A stretch of DNA of 64,000 nt. Origin: Porogramme epimiltina. Taxonomy: Eukaryota; Basidiomycota; Agaricomycetes; Polyporales; Polyporaceae. Positions 44,985 to 56,283 of the stretch are shown in pieces (within the stretch, counting starts at the first letter, position 1; each line of letters begins with the position of its first letter). The stretch covers positions 1-64,000 of the forward strand of contig FTLJ01000246.1 in assembly GCA_900155495.1 (NCBI GenBank), read 5' to 3'. Under the pieces are notes generated by a model. The model worked only from the letters and a program-made list of their open reading frames with translations, was not told where the DNA came from and made no database searches. The translations under genes were made by a program, and so were the position numbers.

Positions 44985-46124
44985 TCACCGCACCCAGATC
45001 CTCGCTAACGTCTGTGTCCGGCCTAGGCCACGCATAGGGGGAGGAGGCCGTGATTCATCGGGCGGGGGCGTGCTGGACTGCGACGGCGGGCGGCTCCCGC
45101 TCGTCGAACGCATACGCGACGACGGCGAAGGAGGTGCCGTAAGAGGAGGGGTGTCCGAACGTAAGGGTGTTGCCGGGCCGCGGGTGGTTCTTGTTGATGC
45201 ACTGGGCGATCGGGCCGGGATGGTCGAAGGCCCACTTGCGACTCGGCGGCGTTTGTGGGCGCGAGCGTCACCACCCGCTGGTTCGACCGGTGCAGCCGCA
45301 ACTACCGCGGAGGTGGAGGCAACGGGTGTTTTGTGGGAGGACGGGTTCGCAGCGGTGGACGCGACAGGGGCGCGAGAGGCAGGGCGAGAGAGCTTTCTAA
45401 CGCGTACAGGGGGTGCCGGTGGTCCGTCGTCCATGCCCGGCTCGTCTTCTGGCATGTATATCTCGTTCTCGCTGATGTGGAACTCGTTGTGCCCTGAGGT
45501 CTGTTGCAGGAGCCGTAGGCGATACGCCCGGGTGGGCCGCTTCGCGGACACGTACATGCCGCACGGGTACGGCCCGTAGGGGCGCGCCTCGTACGCCTTG
45601 ACCGCATCCCAGTCCGCGGACCGGAAGTGCCTCTGGGCCTCGGCGTCCGTGATCCAGCCAGCGGCGCAGAGGTTGAAGAGGGCCTTGCCCGAGAGGCGAA
45701 GGCCGCTTGCGTGTACGGGGTCGGTGCGGATGTAGTAGTCGAAGGAGGTGAGGGAGTCGAGCGGGTTCTTCCAGACCTCGCGCGCGCGGATGTCGGGCTT
45801 GCGGGGCGTCTCATACGCAAAGTCGCGCACCTTTACGCCCGTCGCGACCGCGGCCGCCATGAGTTCTTCTGAAGAGGGCTCGGGCTCGATGATCTCCGTC
45901 GGCGCGGGGGAGGGACAGGAGTCTTCCAGTCCATCGGGTTCTTGGTGAATGCCGGAGACGATGATGGGGCTCAGGTTCCTGTTAGGAGCTGGATCCAGAG
46001 AGGCGTTCATGGCGACTAGACTGCGTTTCCGTTTCAATGACCTTGAAGGTGCGGATGACCCTGAGGCGAGGGAGGGCGAGGTTTGGGGGGTATGAGAGGT
46101 GCTAGCGTTGTTAAGGTGGGCCAT
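44985..46124 (-). CDS. Unknown protein with a central conserved-looking domain and basic nuclear signals
   Basis: Intronless, 379 residues, with the ATG in an excellent context (gccATGG on the minus strand). The N-terminal 90 residues are Ser/Pro-rich with a basic LKRKR at 29-33. About 92-215 looks folded: VKVRDFAYE, then WKNPLDSLTSFDYYIRT, then GKALFNLCAAGWIT, then RPYGPYPCGMYV and RAYRLRLLQQTSG. The C-terminal 150 residues are disordered, with AHKRRR as a second possible nuclear signal. I do not recognise the family. The two basic clusters and the disordered flanks suggest a nuclear or chromatin-associated role, which is inference only. Not related to the F-box neighbours. Confidence 0.7.
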   Translation of the reverse strand: MAHLNNASTSHTPQTSPSLASGSSAPSRSLKRKRSLVAMNASLDPAPNRNLSPIIVSGIHQEPDGLEDSCPSPAPTEIIEPEPSSEELMAAAVATGVKVRDFAYETPRKPDIRAREVWKNPLDSLTSFDYYIRTDPVHASGLRLSGKALFNLCAAGWITDAEAQRHFRSADWDAVKAYEARPYGPYPCGMYVSAKRPTRAYRLRLLQQTSGHNEFHISENEIYMPEDEPGMDDGPPAPPVRVRKLSRPASRAPVASTAANPSSHKTPVASTSAVVAAAPVEPAGGDARAHKRRRVASGPSTIPARSPSASTRTTRGPATPLRSDTPPLTAPPSPSSRMRSTSGSRPPSQSSTPPPDESRPPPPMRGLGRTQTLARIWVR

Positions 46125-46665
46125 GGCGGTTCAAGGGAAGTGTGTCAAGCTTAGACGGTGAAAGAGGGACGCTTATATGCGTCGCAAAGGCCGGGCAGAA
46201 AGCAGAACAAGCAGACGATGCGGCCACTGTGGCCTGCGGCGGTAACAACCACGCCCGCAACAAAAACACAATAGGCAACTCCGGGCGCTCGGCTAACGCA
46301 CCGACGCCGCTGGGTGGCCGGCCGGGCGTCTACCCTCCATCTCCGCCGCTGCTTTCTCCGCTTCCGCCTCTTGGCTTCCGTGCTTCTGCTAACGGGGACT
46401 TGAACGACGCCCTCAGTACAACACTAGGCCAGCGTCGTCTAGCGGCGCGTTTACGTCAACAGCTCCCTTTCTACCTTGAGATCCCTGCAGATTACGGCCC
46501 TGTTGGTTGACCTTATGAACGAGAGGTCTAGACGTATCGGAGGGATCGTACGAGTGAGTCCTTCCGCTGTGAAGTTCTCCTACCAGAGATTTCTAACATT
46601 CTTCGCGCCGTAGTAATACAACTTGTGTCAAGGCACACTCTAGTGGTACTCGCGTTAACAGGTCT
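46125..46665. other. Divergent intergenic region
   Basis: Promoters of the unknown protein (minus) and the type C F-box gene (plus). A plus-strand frame at 46142-46510 is not convincing. A donor/acceptor pair near 46553-46618 (gtgagtcc to cgccgtag, with a ttctaac branch site) could be a leader intron of the F-box gene. Confidence 0.4.
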
Positions 46666-48276
46666 ATGGAGTCGTCCGTAGGGACAACTGGAGAGGCCGT
46701 GGCGTCGGAGAAGAAACTTGTAGTATTGGACACGAAGCAGGCACGCCCGAAAAGCCTACAAGACCCCATCCCCCGCATCAACCGCCTTCCATTAGAACTC
46801 CTTGTCATCATCTTCCGCTTCTGTATCACGGATTGCCACTTCGGACTTTACCGCACCAGCGCCCAGAGGTTCAATATCATGCTCGTTTGCTGGCATTGGT
46901 ATGACGCCGTCCGTTCTTGTCCCACCTTGTGGCGTTTCGTCGAAGTCGGTAGTAGTGCAAAGGATCTCCAAACGTGCCTGAAGCTTTCGGCAATGTCCCT
47001 AATCAGCCTCTTCTTCGGCAACACACGCTTTCCGGTGCACGCCATCGAGCTCATCCTTCCTCACTCACACCGCATCGAAGCGCTGAACATCCAATATATA
47101 ATCCCTGCCCTTTCAGACCTTCTCCACAAGGGGATGCCCCAGTTGCAGGAGTTGGAATTTGCCGGCCCTGATTGGTGGATGCTCCCACATGGTGTTCAAG
47201 GCCCAGCGACGTCCGATTTGATGCTGGGACTGTGTCCGCAACTGCACTCGTTGACTCTCGCCAACATTTCCCTGTCGCAAGATTTCGGGACCTTCCCCCA
47301 GCTACGCAGTCTCTTCCTCGTTTCGTGCAGCTGCAGCCTGTCTTTGGATCAATTTGTTGACGCCATATCGGCCTGCGTCCATCTTGAGGAACTGTTCCTC
47401 TGTGACGTCCTTGACAGGATGGCCAATGTTTCACCGCCACGCGGTTCTCGAACGACTTTGACGCACATGAAGACTATCACGCTGCGCATGGCTTCATGTC
47501 AAAACTACGCTCATTTCCTTTCCCGCCTCATACTCCCGACGTCCGTGTACATCTCGATGAGAGGTCAGCAGAGGAAATGGACGGACGAAGACCAGCGAGA
47601 AGGGCTTTTCCCTCGCTTCCTTCCCTCCACACCATCGGTTTCACTGCCTGTGATAACGAACGCAACATCAATACGCCTGATATTCAGAGAAGACTATTCT
47701 GTGCAAGTAAAACTTTCCGCCAGGGTCAAACAAGGTGATCCGACAAGAGGTAAACTCAGTCTCACCCACCGTATGGAGAGATCCGAAAGTAAGGAGCCGC
47801 GTTTTCCGGTTTATGCTTCGGGCATCGTCACTATATTCCGCGGCGCTCCTGTCACACGCTTCGAAATCTCTCTCGAATTCTCGGAACGTGACCGGCGGGT
47901 GCCATGGACGGACCTCTTCTCCGCCCTCCCCGCTCTCGAGTGTCTCGAAATGATCCCAGGGTGGGGCCTCGCCGGACCGAACATGTGGGGGGCCCTCCGT
48001 CCTGGCTCCTCGTGCGGCGGATCGGACAGAGGGGCGCTGCCGTGTCCGCGGCTGCGGCGCATCATTCTGGAGGGCGATATGCCCTCCGACATATGCTATG
48101 ACGACGTCCTCCCGCTCGACGAGGCGATCGCCGCCCTCAGCGCGCGAGCGTCGCTTGGCGCACGCCTCGAGGCTCTCGTCTTCAACGCAACAATCCTGAA
48201 GCACCGTAACCACGAGAAGCACGAAGAGGAATACATCAAGAAGCTTCGGGATTGTGTTGATGAGTTTACGTGCTAG
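46666..48276 (+). CDS. F-box protein, type C array member 1 (536 aa)
   Basis: Open single frame from the ATG at 46666. The F-box is at about residues 36-93: RINRLPLELLVIIF, IMLVCWHWYDAV, CPTLWRFV. The C-terminal leucine-rich domain has the type C plan (LILPHSHRIEAL, then a LLHKGMPQLQELEF block). It lacks the long N-terminal helix of the other type C genes, but a basic/acidic stretch (KKLVVLDTKQARPKSLQ) stands in its place and may continue upstream through a leader or coding intron. First of four head-to-tail copies to 56 kb. Likely SCF adaptor with unknown target. Confidence 0.85.
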   Translation: MESSVGTTGEAVASEKKLVVLDTKQARPKSLQDPIPRINRLPLELLVIIFRFCITDCHFGLYRTSAQRFNIMLVCWHWYDAVRSCPTLWRFVEVGSSAKDLQTCLKLSAMSLISLFFGNTRFPVHAIELILPHSHRIEALNIQYIIPALSDLLHKGMPQLQELEFAGPDWWMLPHGVQGPATSDLMLGLCPQLHSLTLANISLSQDFGTFPQLRSLFLVSCSCSLSLDQFVDAISACVHLEELFLCDVLDRMANVSPPRGSRTTLTHMKTITLRMASCQNYAHFLSRLILPTSVYISMRGQQRKWTDEDQREGLFPRFLPSTPSVSLPVITNATSIRLIFREDYSVQVKLSARVKQGDPTRGKLSLTHRMERSESKEPRFPVYASGIVTIFRGAPVTRFEISLEFSERDRRVPWTDLFSALPALECLEMIPGWGLAGPNMWGALRPGSSCGGSDRGALPCPRLRRIILEGDMPSDICYDDVLPLDEAIAALSARASLGARLEALVFNATILKHRNHEKHEEEYIKKLRDCVDEFTC

Positions 48277-49341
48277 ATTCAACAGCCGCAGTATTGTGAG
48301 TGGACGTTTTGTTGCGCGCCAAGTCTAAGTCGAATGCCTACTGACGAGAGAACAAACTGGTGCTCGTCTAGTCTGTCCTTTTGTAATACAAGTCAAATGG
48401 TCTATGCCCGATTCCTCAGCGAAGAGCCTTGCTTGTGCAGGACCGGTATTCCATCTTTTGCATTGTGCGCCAGCTCTGCCCTCACCCTACGCGCCGTCAG
48501 GATTATGGATAGCTCCATAGCGATGACATCTATCGGGGGGGGGGGGGGGGGTTTAAGGGCCGTCNNNNNNNNNNNGGGGGGCTTAAGGGCCGATCGACAC
48601 GACGAACGCCTGGTGTGAACGTTAAGGCCTCTCCCACATTGCTGGCTGGCCTCACGGTCTTTCACCCCCGCCATATCACGCGCCGAACGCGGTATGGCGC
48701 TGGGCAACGAGACCAAAATGAACGCTCGCGGGGATGGATGCTGACGAGGGCCTGGGGGTGTCCGGAGTATGGGCGGACGGCTACACGGGGTATCCGCGAA
48801 GAGGCCCAACTTCCGGTAGATGCGAATCAGATATGTAGTATGTAGGGCGTGAATAGTAAAAATGCATTTCCTGCGCACGCAACAGGATTTTAATCGTTCC
48901 GTTCTTTGTTCCTGGGTCGGACCCTCGGTGGGTGTCAGGCTAGTATAGGATAGCTATTTGGAGTGTAGCGCAAGTGTAAACGATGGCCGCATGGGTAAAA
49001 CAATGTTAACTCTGTCTTTCGAAATGTCCGCCGTGACGCGGCGCCGTGTCCTCGCACGCCCACGCGCGCTTGCACGACACGACTTGTGCGTCATTCCGTT
49101 CGATGACGAGCGCCATGGATGCCACATATGTTCCTTCCTCCCGCCCCTCATCTTAGCTCCAAATTATGTCGCGGAGCTCTTCCGCGGACGGTGCCACGGT
49201 ACGTGTGCGTAATAGAGTACGTGACCGTCATACTGACACTGGCGTATCTAGACTTCCCTATGGTCACTCAGCCCTTTGGACGAAACATCCGGAGGATGGG
49301 AGTTATCCTCGTGCGTTTTTTCACCCCCTCTCTATCTCTCT
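48277..49341. other. Intergenic region with an assembly gap
   Basis: Spacer between array members 1 and 2. It holds the gap at 48565-48575, and a CT-rich stretch before the next start (49322-49341). No gene seen. Confidence 0.5.
48535..48581. other. Assembly gap between two poly-G runs
   Basis: Seventeen Gs (48535-48551), then TTTAAGGGCCGTC, eleven Ns (48565-48575), six Gs (48576-48581) and CTTAAGGGCCGATC. The right side repeats the left side, so the gap probably sits in a single G tract read twice, not in missing sequence. Confidence 0.8.
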
Positions 49342-51087
49342 ATGCCTGAGCATGGGCATCATTCCCCATATTACAGTAGTCGTAACCCTCAGCAACAGAG
49401 CGGGGTTCACGCACCCTGTACCGGCAACCATGCACGACCGCCTCTGGCCATCGAGGAGGAGATTTCCAAGGGGCTTGCGGAAGTCGCGGATAGGCGGGCT
49501 GCGTTGGAGAGGGACCTAAAGGCATTGGATACGGAGCAGGTACGCCTTAGGAAGCTATGGAACTCCTCCCTTCCCATCAACCGCCTCCCCAACGAACTCC
49601 TCGTCACCATCTTCATGCTGTACGACACAAACTGCTATGAAGACCCTCACGGATCCCGCGTTCGGCGAAGCAACCTCCTTCGCGTCTGTCGGTACTGGTA
49701 CGACGTTGCCCGCGCGTGTCCCGCTCTCTGGCGTTTCGTCAAGGTTGGCCGTATGTTCAAGTACCTCCAAACGTGCCTTGAACTTTCGGCGACGTCCCCT
49801 CTAGACCTAGTCTTCATCAATGACCTCTTCCCGAAGAAACACCTACGGTTGCTCCGACCTCATTCGCATCGTATCAAAGAGCTCGCTATCACATCCATGC
49901 CAGATGCATGGCAGCCCGAAGTCATCGACCTTCTCAGCAGGGGGATGCCCGCGTTGACAACGATTAAAATCCACTTCCCTATGCCCACATTCGAAACAAA
50001 CACAGCCCCCGACCTGTGTCTTCTCTCATCAACGCCAGGACACTACCCGCAACTCCGTTCACCATCTCTCACTTTCACCGCGGCGCCGCAAAACACTACG
50101 ATCTATACCCAGCTACGCAGCCTCTCTCTCACGGCGTGCAGTTGTGGACTTACCTATGAACAATTTGTCGACCTCATATCGACCTGTGCCCATCTCGAAG
50201 AGCTCCGTCTTTCCCATTTTATCGACGAACTTGGCACCCCTCCTTCTCTACAACCCCCATCACTCCCTCCAATATCTCTGAAACACTTAAGGATGCTCGA
50301 ACTTCTATATTCATCTCATTGTTCGTGTTCATACTTCCTTTCCCGGTTCATCGTTCCTTCTTCAGCACGCATTCACATGCGCGTCTGGAATGTGGATCAC
50401 GATACTACGAGTGGCCTATTTCCTCTTTTTCTCCCATCACAGACCTCGGTCCATCTCCCAATCATCCCCAACACTACTTCTGTGACCCTCAAAGGACCTT
50501 TCCCTGTAACCACATCACTCACGGCCACCATAGATCCTCAAAACGTAGAATGCGGGTCCATGACGCTCTCAAACCGCATCAAATCTACCAACGTGCCGCC
50601 GAACCTCCTCCGGATCAACGCCCTTGCCATCCTCACCATATTCCGCGGCGTGTCCCTTACCCACCTCAAGTTCGACATCGGCCACCGGTACATCGCTGAT
50701 CGCGAGATATGGGAAGACCTATTCACCGCCTTCCCGGCGCTCGAAAGTCTCGAGATGGATCCCGGGTGGCCACTCGCCGAGTCCATGTGGCCCGTCCTTG
50801 CTCCAAACGAAACATCATCGGGCGTCGTCATACCTCTTCCCAAGTTGCAGCATCTGAACATCAAGAGTCTAAGTTGCGGCGAGGATCCGGTGGCCGAAGA
50901 TCTATTCGACGATATGGTCGCTACTCTGCGGGCGCGTGCGGCCCTAGGCGTACGCTTAGAGACCCTTGCTTTGAATGCAATCCACCCGGACAACCGTTTG
51001 GTCAAGTCGTTCCGGAGGAGGCTTAAGTCGAAGTACATAAAAGATCTCCAAAGCCTTGTCGCGGATGTCACGGACTTCCTTCCGTGA
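49342..51087 (+). CDS. F-box protein, type C array member 2 (581 aa)
   Basis: The start is taken at the ATG at 49342 (MPEHGHHSPYY), since the frame upstream begins with TTG. Residues 37-72 form a charged helix (EEEISKGLAEVADRRAALERD...) leading into the F-box at about 78-133: PINRLPNELLVTIF, LLRVCRYWYDVA, CPALWRFV. The F-box insert LYDTN...DPHGSR is shared with members 3 and 4. The C-terminal leucine-rich domain carries LRPHSHRIKELAI and LTACSCGLTYEQFVDLIS-like blocks typical of type C. Same strand as its neighbours, about 1.1 kb downstream of member 1. Likely SCF substrate adaptor. Confidence 0.83.
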   Translation: MPEHGHHSPYYSSRNPQQQSGVHAPCTGNHARPPLAIEEEISKGLAEVADRRAALERDLKALDTEQVRLRKLWNSSLPINRLPNELLVTIFMLYDTNCYEDPHGSRVRRSNLLRVCRYWYDVARACPALWRFVKVGRMFKYLQTCLELSATSPLDLVFINDLFPKKHLRLLRPHSHRIKELAITSMPDAWQPEVIDLLSRGMPALTTIKIHFPMPTFETNTAPDLCLLSSTPGHYPQLRSPSLTFTAAPQNTTIYTQLRSLSLTACSCGLTYEQFVDLISTCAHLEELRLSHFIDELGTPPSLQPPSLPPISLKHLRMLELLYSSHCSCSYFLSRFIVPSSARIHMRVWNVDHDTTSGLFPLFLPSQTSVHLPIIPNTTSVTLKGPFPVTTSLTATIDPQNVECGSMTLSNRIKSTNVPPNLLRINALAILTIFRGVSLTHLKFDIGHRYIADREIWEDLFTAFPALESLEMDPGWPLAESMWPVLAPNETSSGVVIPLPKLQHLNIKSLSCGEDPVAEDLFDDMVATLRARAALGVRLETLALNAIHPDNRLVKSFRRRLKSKYIKDLQSLVADVTDFLP

Positions 51088-52013
51088 TGCCCGTGTTCTC
51101 GGTGAGTTACCGCGACCGTCGTTTCTTTCGAAAGCTAATGAAAGGATAGCGTGTCCGTCTCTCAACTGTCTCGTTCAAGATGCGAATGTGTCGGCAAAAA
51201 TCCCGTAAATCCCGTATGTTCTGTCATAACATTCCGACCGGTCCGGCCACCACCATTTCGGTCGCACCTTGCCGCCAATCACCCAATCTCCTTCTCGGCG
51301 AACCTGAACATCGAAAGCTTGCTCCGCATCGGCTTCTTGGACTGCAAGAATACGCCCGTCGTAAATGGCTGCATCCTCGCATCAAGTTCGGCGCTTGCCT
51401 GTTGCCGTCATGCACGCAGTCCCAGCCTCGGCCTACTACCCCCTTCAACACAGCGCGTGTCCCCTTGTCGCGCAACATGTTTGACTACGCTCTGCGTTTC
51501 TCCGAGTCGCTTCCCGTGTTCGACAAGTACAGCCCGTCGGCGAAGTTGGGACTTTGCACGTGCCCGCATGCTCGCGCCAACCCAAGCCCATAGACAACCG
51601 GAGCGTGGGGACGGCGAAGGAGAAGGACGTGGGGTCTGTACTGCCAAAAGTGGTGGAGTGGGAACTGAGGGGGCGGTAGGCTGGATTTGGAAATGTCACG
51701 TATTTGTGCTCCGAACGCGCATTGTCCCAGCTGAGTTGGTACGGGGTCGACTTTGTTCGACATAGTAGTCATCTCATTGAATCATATGTTTCCAGAAGCT
51801 CGATGATCACGCGGATTCGGTATGCGTCCGAACTTGGCGGGCTCTGAGTCTGAAGCCGGACATGGCCTGACACCTGTCGAGGGTGGATTTGATCTGTGTC
51901 CAGCATGAGTGCCTAGTTCGTGCGTCAGTTGGCATCAATCGATTGCGCGTTGCCCATCCTTACCTTGAACGCTACCGTTCTCGTCCTTAGGAGCTACAGA
52001 GACCACACCCTCT
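51088..52013. other. Intergenic region
   Basis: Spacer between array members 2 and 3. Open frames at 51151-51765 and 51180-51593 have no recognisable content. No other signal seen. Confidence 0.45.
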
Positions 52014-53829
52014 ATGGAAGACGCCAAGAATGGTGCTCAGGGTGAAGATCACTCAACACGTCCCCGTAGCCCTACGAGAGAATTACAACATCACGAGTCG
52101 AAACAGCCAGAGTACGTGTTTGAAACTCTTATATTCACACATCACTAATACACCGATGTGCTTTGGCAGCCGCATCTATGAACTTGCCAAGGACTGTATC
52201 GATACCTATACAGAGTCATCCTTGGAGGTCGAGACGCAACATGCGAAGGTAGTACGTTTGGAGGGGTCTGTAGGAGCCGACGCGGAGAAAGTGCGTGGGA
52301 ACGCTGCTCCACCAATCACTCGGCTTCCAAACGAGCTCCTCGTCATCGTCTTCGCGCTGTACGACACAAACCTCCTTCGGGAGCCTCATGGATCCCGTAA
52401 TCGCCGACGCACCATCCTGCGAGTCTGCCGACGCTGGCACAACGTTGCTCTCTCCTGTTCGGGACTATGGCGCTGTATCGACGTCGGCAACGAGCCTGCA
52501 TACCTTAAGGCCTGTCTGTCGCTCTCCAAACCACGCCTCGTCGACCTCCTTTTCGATGACCCGCAATTTCCTGCCGGGTCTCTCAAGCTAATCCGCGAAC
52601 ATGTAAGCTTCGTCGAGGCGCTCACCATGACACGTGTCCCACCTACCTGGATGCACGTTTTGTGGGGCCTCTTCCGCGAGGAGATGCCTGCGCTGAAGAC
52701 ATTTCGGTTTCACCGCCTCCGACTCCAGCAAGATATGGGAACTCCCTCCCTTCTAGACGTAACTCCCATAGCTCCGAAGTGCTACCCGCAATTACAAACG
52801 TTGTCACTCGCGTTCACCATGGTCCCGACCGACCCAGGGATCTACCCTCAGCTGCGCATACTTTCCCTCTCCTCATGCGATACCACCTGGTCTTTCGAGC
52901 AATTCGCGCGAATCATTGCATCTTGCGTAAATCTCGAAGAGCTTTGCCTTTCAAACGTCCTCGAAAGACTGCCGGAGGCCCCTCCTCCGCCTACACATTC
53001 ACCGCCCCACCGTCACCGTCGAACCTCCCTAGGTCGTGTCAGGTTGTTCAAACTGCAAAACTCGCCGTTTGTCACCTACCCCCGCTTCATTTCGCAATTC
53101 ACGTTGCCGGAGTGTTCCCATGTGATGTTGACCAGTGGCGTGCGTGACTGGGACGTCGGGAATATCTTCCCTCGCTTCTTACCCCCAAACCCGACACCCT
53201 CCCTTCCAATGATATCCAACATCACATCTGTGGCCTTGATCGGCTCCCTTCCCACCATGGCGTCTCTCATCGCTGCGGTAGACCTAACCGACCTAACACG
53301 CGGTGCCATCACCTTCGCACACGAAGCGACCTGGCAGAAGGGTGTTCTCTTGAAGCATATCGCTGCCGTAGGCATCATATTTGGCAACGCCCCCCTCACG
53401 CACCTCAAAGTCGACATCAACGCCCCGGAGCGTCTGGGAAGTGGGGATTGGGACACCTTCCTCGCCACGTTTCCGACCTTGGAGCACTTGGAGGTGGGCG
53501 GGTGGGCCCTCGCTGCGGGGTTGTGGTGGGCCCTCTACCCTGATTCTCGCGGGGACGGAACCCTTCTGTGTCCCCGGCTGCGCTCTCTCAGCGTAGGACG
53601 CCAGCCGGATACAGCGCCGTCGCGCTTCTTTTTCGACGGGATGCACACCGCGCTCTCCGCTCGCGACGCCGCCGGAGTGGGTTTGGAGACGCTGGTACTC
53701 GACGCCACCGACGCGCGCCACGTTCAGTACAAGGCTACGCACACGACCTTCAAGGAGAAGTACGGGCCGGTGCTGGAAAGGTGTGCCAGGGAAGTGAGGT
53801 ACCTCCTGCCCCCGCAGTCCTGTGGGTGA
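52014..53829 (+). CDS. F-box protein, type C array member 3 (two exons, 585 aa)
   Basis: Exons 52014-52111 and 52170-53829. The 58-nt intron (gtacgtg to ctttggcag) restores frame: PE-GA|C CGC gives D-R-I-Y-E-L-A-K. The single open frame from 52030 instead reads through the intron in another phase upstream. Exon 1 starts at an ATG preceded by 'ccctct'. A helical part (about 33-75) leads to the F-box: PITRLPNELLVIVF, ILRVCRRWHNVA, CSGLWRCI, with insert LYDTN...PHGSR as in members 2 and 4. The C-terminal leucine-rich domain is type C. The short first exon is similar in plan to member 4. SCF adaptor by family. Confidence 0.8.
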
Positions 53830-54101
53830 GCCGTGCGCGACCCCTGCACCATGTTTGTCTGCTAATGCAAGATTAATTTGGCTCTCTTATTGTGGGCCTC
53901 TTGGCGGCCTAAGGCCCAGGGCTGCCCTATGTTGACGCCCGTCCAACACGATAAGGGCGGCGGCAAAGCCCGTAATAGATACTATCGCCGCCATCACCAC
54001 CACCTCGTAACCTGAGTTCTCCTTCGATCCGCCGTCTATCTCTTCTCTTTTTGCGCTGAGGTTTCGAGAGATCTAATCTCAATATACCTGTAACTTTCCC
54101 A
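53830..54101. other. Short spacer between array members 3 and 4
   Basis: About 270 nt with no gene. Only the presumed 3' end and promoter of the flanking F-box genes. Confidence 0.5.
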
Positions 54102-56075
54102 ATGTCAGAGCGTCCAGCGAAGAAGGTATGTTTGAACTCAGAAACGACACCTGCGACGCTGTTAAATCTCATCTGCAGGCACTTCCGTGGTCTCTCAGCA
54201 CTGTTGAGGAGATTCGTGAAGAGTGGGAACTGATATCGTGAGTGTTTTACCCGCTTCCTTGCTGACTAAGTCGTTAATTATATTCTGTTTGCCCACTGTA
54301 GTGGTCTTTGGAAGGCCGACAAGGCGGGTGGTCGTCCTAGGATAGCCGCATATCCGTCTTCGTCAGTAATGGAGGACATCCAAAAAGGGTGCCAGGAGAT
54401 CGCCGCTCGATACTTGGCACTGGGAACGGAAGTGGCTACATGGGACCCTGATTTGGTACGCCTTAAGAGACGATGGAACACCTCCCTACCTATCAACTAT
54501 CTCCCCAATGAACTCCTCCTCGCTATCTTCACGGCGTACGACGCGGATGTCTTCTACGACCCTCATGGCTCCCTGGAGTTGCGGGAAACCCTCCCGCGTA
54601 TTTGCCGTTACTGGTACGACTTCGTTCGCTCCTGCCCAGAAATATGGCGCTTCATCGACTTCAAGCTATCGGAGAAGTACAGGAAGCACTGCTTATCTAT
54701 ATCCTCGACATTTCCCATCAGAGCTAAATTTTCGAGGTACACGTTTCGAGAGACGGTTTCGACATTTATCTCCTCGTACTCTCACAGGCTTGAGGGTCTC
54801 ATCTGTTCGACCGGGGACACCACTTGGAAGCCTGACATTGTCCCTGTATTTGCTCGCGGGATGCCATTCCTAAAGATTTTGGAGTTGCGCCTCGCTTCCT
54901 TTATGCCCCAGGATGACTACATCGAACTAGATCTCACCGCGAAGCGTTATCCACTTCTACGATCCCTCTATCTTGGTGGGCCGATCAGAATGCCTCGAGA
55001 TGTTGGAATATACGAAAACCTCCGTTTCCTGCGACTTGAACTCAGCAACATCTTGGATGTCCTCTCCTTCGAGCAATTCTTAGACATCATCGCAGCATCC
55101 ATCAAGCTAGAAGAACTACACATAGAAGACTATTTTGAGTCCCTCGACGGATCGTCTTCTTTCCGCTCCACATCTCGGCCCCGGTCCCCGCTGCCTCTTA
55201 TGAGACACCTCACTTTGTCCGACAGCTATATGGCTTCACTCCCTAGATTATCCCAGTTCCTATGGCGTTTCTCCTTGCCGATCTTTTCGCGTATCGATAT
55301 GGTTGCTTTCATGGGAAACACTTCCGAGGTGGATGGCGTGGTTACCTTTTCCGCATTCCTCCCTATCGATGTTAGTGTCACCCATCCTATGATTCCCGTC
55401 GCTACCACGGCAGAGCTCTACATCCTTGCAGAATATGGGGACATCGGTTTAGCGTGCGCAGCGGGTTCCGTCCGATCGACGTCTTCGCTGCAAATGCGAT
55501 ATTCTATCAGAGGATTGCAACGCCAGGATGTCGATGCCCTCTTCAAACACCACATCCGAACCGATCTGTGCGTCATACTGGGTCGCTCGCCCCTTTCGTC
55601 CCTGGAGTTCAATGCGGATATCGAGATTTGTCTCGCGACCGCGGATTGGAAAAACATATGCGATACGTTTCCCTTACTAGAGGACATCAAACTTGACCAG
55701 TGGTCACTCGCTGTGGGCCTATGGAGCGCCCTCCTACCCCCGAGCCCGCCATTGCCTCCTGACGAGGCTCCAGACAGGATACCCTGCCCCCGGCTGCGTT
55801 CGCTGAGCATGGACGGCCGCGCGTGCCACATTTCGTTCGGAGATGTCGAAGTTCCCAAGTTCCTTCAAGCCATGCTGGCCACCCTGCGCGAACGCGCAGC
55901 CAGGGGCGCGCGCCTGGAGAAGCTTGTTCTCAACGTCGAGCATGACGCGTCGTGGGACTGTTGGGAAAAGTGCTGCGCGGATCACTCGGGCTATAGAGGC
56001 GAATTTATGCCGGGGTTGGAGAAGGCGGTCACGGACGTATCGTATCCGCCGCTGTCTGAACGCAAGAAGGACTGA
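54102..56075 (+). CDS. F-box protein, type C array member 4 (three exons, 618 aa)
   Basis: Exons 54102-54125, 54179-54237 and 54302-56075. The introns (53 and 64 nt) have GTATGT/CTGCAG and GTGAGT/CTGTAG ends, and both junctions keep phase, joining MSERPAKK to ALPWSLSTVEEIREEWELIS and then GLWKADKAGG. If these exons are not used, translation would start at the internal ATG at 54369. The F-box is at about residues 89-148: PINYLPNELLLAIF, LPRICRYWYDFV, CPEIWRFI, with DPHGS in the insert. The C-terminal leucine-rich domain ends acidic. Last of the head-to-tail array; its 3' end faces the amine oxidase gene, 208 nt away. Confidence 0.8.
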
Positions 56076-56283
56076 GGAGCGTGGTACGGTGCTTGGCGGT
56101 CGCTGTAATCTGAACGAGGAGTACCCGTGACGCGCTGTGTACGAATAGGAGCAGCTAGTGTGTCTCTGAATGTCTCATTTGTACAGCCTCCCTGTGAATA
56201 CAAATACAAAGTTATCTCTGCTCCCGTCTACCAAAGAGCTGTCTTCCAGTATCGATACACGTCCCTTTCTGGTTAACTGACCC

